NCBI RefSeq assembly: GCF_019112545.1
Contig: NW_025064891.1
Span: 1,326,269-1,390,268 of the forward strand
Length of the DNA: 64,000 nucleotides
Direction: 5' to 3'
From: Guyanagaster necrorhizus
Lineage: Eukaryota > Basidiomycota > Agaricomycetes > Agaricales > Physalacriaceae
Below, one piece after another: positions 61,129 to 64,000 of this stretch; the first letter of the stretch is position 1, and the number at the start of each line of letters is the position of its first letter. A model generated the notes under the pieces. That model ran no database searches. It was not told the DNA's origin and saw only the letters and a program-made list of their open reading frames with translations. The position numbers and the translations under genes were made by a program.

Positions 61129-62212
61129 ATGTCTGGCCAATTTATCGCTTCTCAAGACGGCACGCGTATCTGGGCTGAGGCTGCAGGCACCCCAGGAAAA
61201 CCACCCGTCGTGTTCGTTCATGGGTTCCTCACCTCGGGCTTGAACTGGGCTCGCCAGTTCGGGGATAAGAGGTTGTTGGAGAGTTTGTACATGGTAGGAT
61301 TGTGTATTTCCTTGGTGTATGCGCAGAGTTCTAACGTTGATACTTCTAGATTAGATATGAGGTGAGCTGGGAGTTATCCTTTCCTCGATCGGGTCGGCTT
61401 ATTCATTTGGATAGATTCGTGGGCACGGTCGTAGTGACCAGCCGGAATCAGAAGATGCCTACGGCTCTGCAAGACACGCAGAGGACTTTCAGGCCGTATG
61501 TGTTGCTTTCGGAGTAACGAAACCCATCGTCGTTAGCTGGTATATTGTTTTATTTTCCCTTGTCTGCGTATCATTAGTCTTCCGAACCCAGGTCGCTTGG
61601 TGGTATCATCATACCCGACCTCTTATCTCGTTTCGGGACATCCCCGCTCCCTGTAGCTGGGCATATCATGCTCAACGCGATCCCATGGCGCTCCATGCTA
61701 CCGGAGATCCTCACACCCTATTCTACTACCATCCTCCTCCCGCTCTCCTCCCCCGACCTGCCTGATTTCCAGAAAGCATTAGAAGGGCTCATCAGTGGGT
61801 TTTTCTCCCCGGGATATTTGGCACAAGTGTCTTTTGAGGAAAAGTGTGCTTGGGTAGGGAGTGCGGCGAGTATGGTGAGTTTTTTTCTTTCTCTAGTCCG
61901 TATGATGATGTGATTTGATGGTTTGCTAAGAATGCTGCGGCGAGGACGTTCTCGATCTCTCGTACGCAGGATGAGAAGGCTTTGCGCTCTGTGTCGAGGG
62001 ATTTGCCGATTCTATGTATTCAGGCCATGGGGGACACGTTGATGGAATCGGATAAACATGAGGAGTTTATGAAGAGGCATTTTGGTGACAATTTGGAATA
62101 TCGACGGGTTCCGGGAGGAGGCCATGCGCCGTTCTATGAGTACCCGGAAATCGTGAACCCGATGATTATTGAGTTTGTTCGGCGTGTCACTATAATACAG
62201 AGCCGATTATGA
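61129..62212 (+). CDS. Alpha/beta hydrolase
   Basis: Alpha/beta-hydrolase-fold enzyme of the epoxide hydrolase/esterase-like type. The start at 61129 (MSGQFIASQDGTRIWAEAAG) fits the usual N terminus; an in-frame ATG at 61060 would add 23 residues. The oxyanion region is PPVVFVHGFLTSGLNWARQF. Two introns frame the exon encoding IRYE, after which comes RGHGRSDQP. The nucleophile elbow is made by splicing: PIVVSW joined to SLGGIIIPDLLSR gives SWSLGG, with Ser in the Gly position of the usual GxSxG. The catalytic His is in RVPGGGHAPFYEYP, and the acid is probably in LCIQAMGDTLMES. Intron 4 (about 61875-61930) links VGSAASM to NAAARTFSISRTQDEKALRS. The TGA is at 62210-62212. Substrate unknown. Confidence 0.85.
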
Positions 62213-64000
62213 CGAAATATGCCATGCTTACTCGCCTTCTGTTGAAGTCCATGGATTGGCCAACCGTCCTCGTTTGTAGGAGAATTGAGCAACTTGTTTC
62301 TGATTGTCCTTCGTGGCTTTAAACTTTGGCTTTGTATGATCGAATCAGTCTGTCTATATGACCCCATAACTTAGAAGAAGCAGTTTCGACCTTCCTGCCA
62401 ATGGGTATATACTTCAAGTTCTTTAGCATGCCCCACACGGATGTGAGAGCCTCATGCAGCGTGCGGAACAGAGGATAGGGGACAACGCACGACTCAAGGC
62501 ATTTTTGTTGGGGGCTTCCCGATGAGGAAGCGAGAGTAATACAACACCACATTTACTTCGAATATATAACACCCTCAGATCTCTTTCTTTACCACAAAGA
62601 TCTCACAACTTGAACATATTATATTTTGATGATCACAAGCCCCACGAACTTCATGGGCGTAAATATGGATCGTCGTGCTCCTCAGCGAATAACTACATCC
62701 AAAGGTGTTGTTATCATCCTATTTTTCTCGCCAGCGCATAACGCAGCTCTTGTTGAGCGGACCATAACGTAGAGGTAAGCAATATTGACGTTCAGTATGG
62801 AATGTTGCATAGAAAGGAAGATACGTCGGAATCAGCCAATTTCTCATGGCGCTAAATTCGGTGGATTCAGCACATCGGAGGTATACAGCTGCGCTTGAGA
62901 AAGCGTCAATTAATGTTCGCTTCTTCATCTGAGCCTCAGCGAGTGAGGTTTATTTACCACCAGTTCTCATATTTCCAAGCCCACGAACTCTTTGGGGGTG
63001 GGGGGGAAGAGCATTATTCGAGTGTATATACGGCAACTAGCCATGAGACTGTCTGTACACCGGTATGGACTTCTCTATCTTCCGTTGCCTCCGATGCCAA
63101 ATCTGGTCACAAATGTGGATTCTACATCGTGATATTGATGCCGATCCTTGCAATCCATGGACATGCTTTCTGTGCGACTCTGTGCGGAATCTGGTGGAAA
63201 ATTTCCTGCTTGACATGTGGAAAACTTCGACTTGGCGAAAAAATCTCCCTATCGCTCAGAACTTGTACTCGTCAACACGTCTCTCGTCACTGACCTGATT
63301 AATGACACCATGTCTATTGACTGCGTCGAACCACGGTTTTGCATGGTGAGTGTCAGCAACTATGCCCGCATGCTTGACTTCTATTCGTATTTTTGTTTTT
63401 TTATCTCAATTAACTCGGTATTCCTCGGTGTTTGAAGCAGGATACCGCTAGCATATGATGGTGCTTAGATTTTTCATTGACATCGTACCCTGTTCGGCGT
63501 CACAGTGTATCGACATTTTTCATCACAATGGAAATATATGACCTTCAGACGTATCACAAGGTCTCATAAATCCAGAGATAGAAGACCCTATACCTCTACC
63601 AGAAACCATTGTTGAGCTCAATTGGTGGTGGAAATACTGGTACGTTGATATAATTTCGCCACACCCTGTTGTTCAGTGCGCCTTTTCTATAGCCAGCTTC
63701 TCAGAGAACCTGCCGCCGAGTTTAATGGTGTCGCGGTGCTCGTCATTTTTGGGAACAGGCATTAATTGCCAGGTCAGTTTGTCCACTACTACAGGCGCGG
63801 CATCCTCTTCTAAAGGCGTAAGTGGGCTTCTGGTACATTTCAAGCCAAGGTATTGTGATTGATTATCTCATAGAATTACCTCTTGGTTTGCTTTGTGTTG
63901 TAAGTAGAGAGCAGAGTAATGTAACAGAGAACTAGAATTAGCCTCTCGAGAGAGAAACGTTCTACTTAAATACATTTCGTATTACTTCGAGATCTTTCTA
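62213..64000. other. Unassigned right end of window
   Basis: About 1.8 kb without a gene I can name. ORFs of 60-130 codons (for example 62895-63293 and 63065-63298 on +, 62319-62552 on -) have no familiar motif and overlap each other. Part of a gene continuing beyond the window cannot be excluded. Confidence 0.4.

Overview
The window reads as nuclear DNA of a mushroom-forming basidiomycete (Agaricomycetes). The evidence is dense short GT-AG introns of about 50-60 nt, class I hydrophobins, a GT69 CMT1/CAP59-type glycosyltransferase, DUF4238, F-box proteins of the basidiomycete type, and a C2H2 plus Zn2Cys6 transcription factor. There are no bacterial or phage features, rRNA, tRNA or CRISPR arrays that I could see. 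Gene models were spliced by eye from reading frame, splice sites and family motifs, so exon edges are approximate unless stated.

Left block (1-15.4 kb): the 3' part of an arrestin-related adaptor (+), mitochondrial cytochrome c peroxidase (-), a D-amino-acid-oxidase-like flavoprotein (+), a LYAR-type zinc-finger protein (+), a class I hydrophobin (-) and a multi-zinc-finger transcription factor (-) with a possible spliced upstream ORF. From 15.4 to 22.95 kb I recognise no gene.

Middle block (22.9-41 kb): a tandem pair of secreted subtilisin-like proteases (+), a Yippee-family protein (-) that shares a 157-bp promoter region with the GARP subunit VPS53 (+), a single-pass membrane protein with a Ser-rich tail (-), and a Mg-chelatase/AAA-like protein without a visible P-loop (+).

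Right block (41-64 kb): two near-identical hydrophobins (+) flanking a broken protein-kinase gene (-), then DUF4238 (-), a frameshifted F-box gene (+), an intact F-box gene (+), a CMT1/CAP59-like glycosyltransferase (+), a decayed fourth hydrophobin (+), a zinc alcohol dehydrogenase with an apparent 8-nt microexon and a GC-AG intron (-), and an alpha/beta hydrolase (+).

These genes do not form one pathway. The main theme is local duplication and decay. Three hydrophobins are near-identical with mosaic similarity that suggests gene conversion, and a fourth carries two lesions. The protease pair is an older tandem duplication. The kinase and one F-box gene carry frame breaks. I found no clearly novel multi-gene system; the best leads are the hydrophobin mosaic, the microexon and the divergent Yippee/VPS53 pair.
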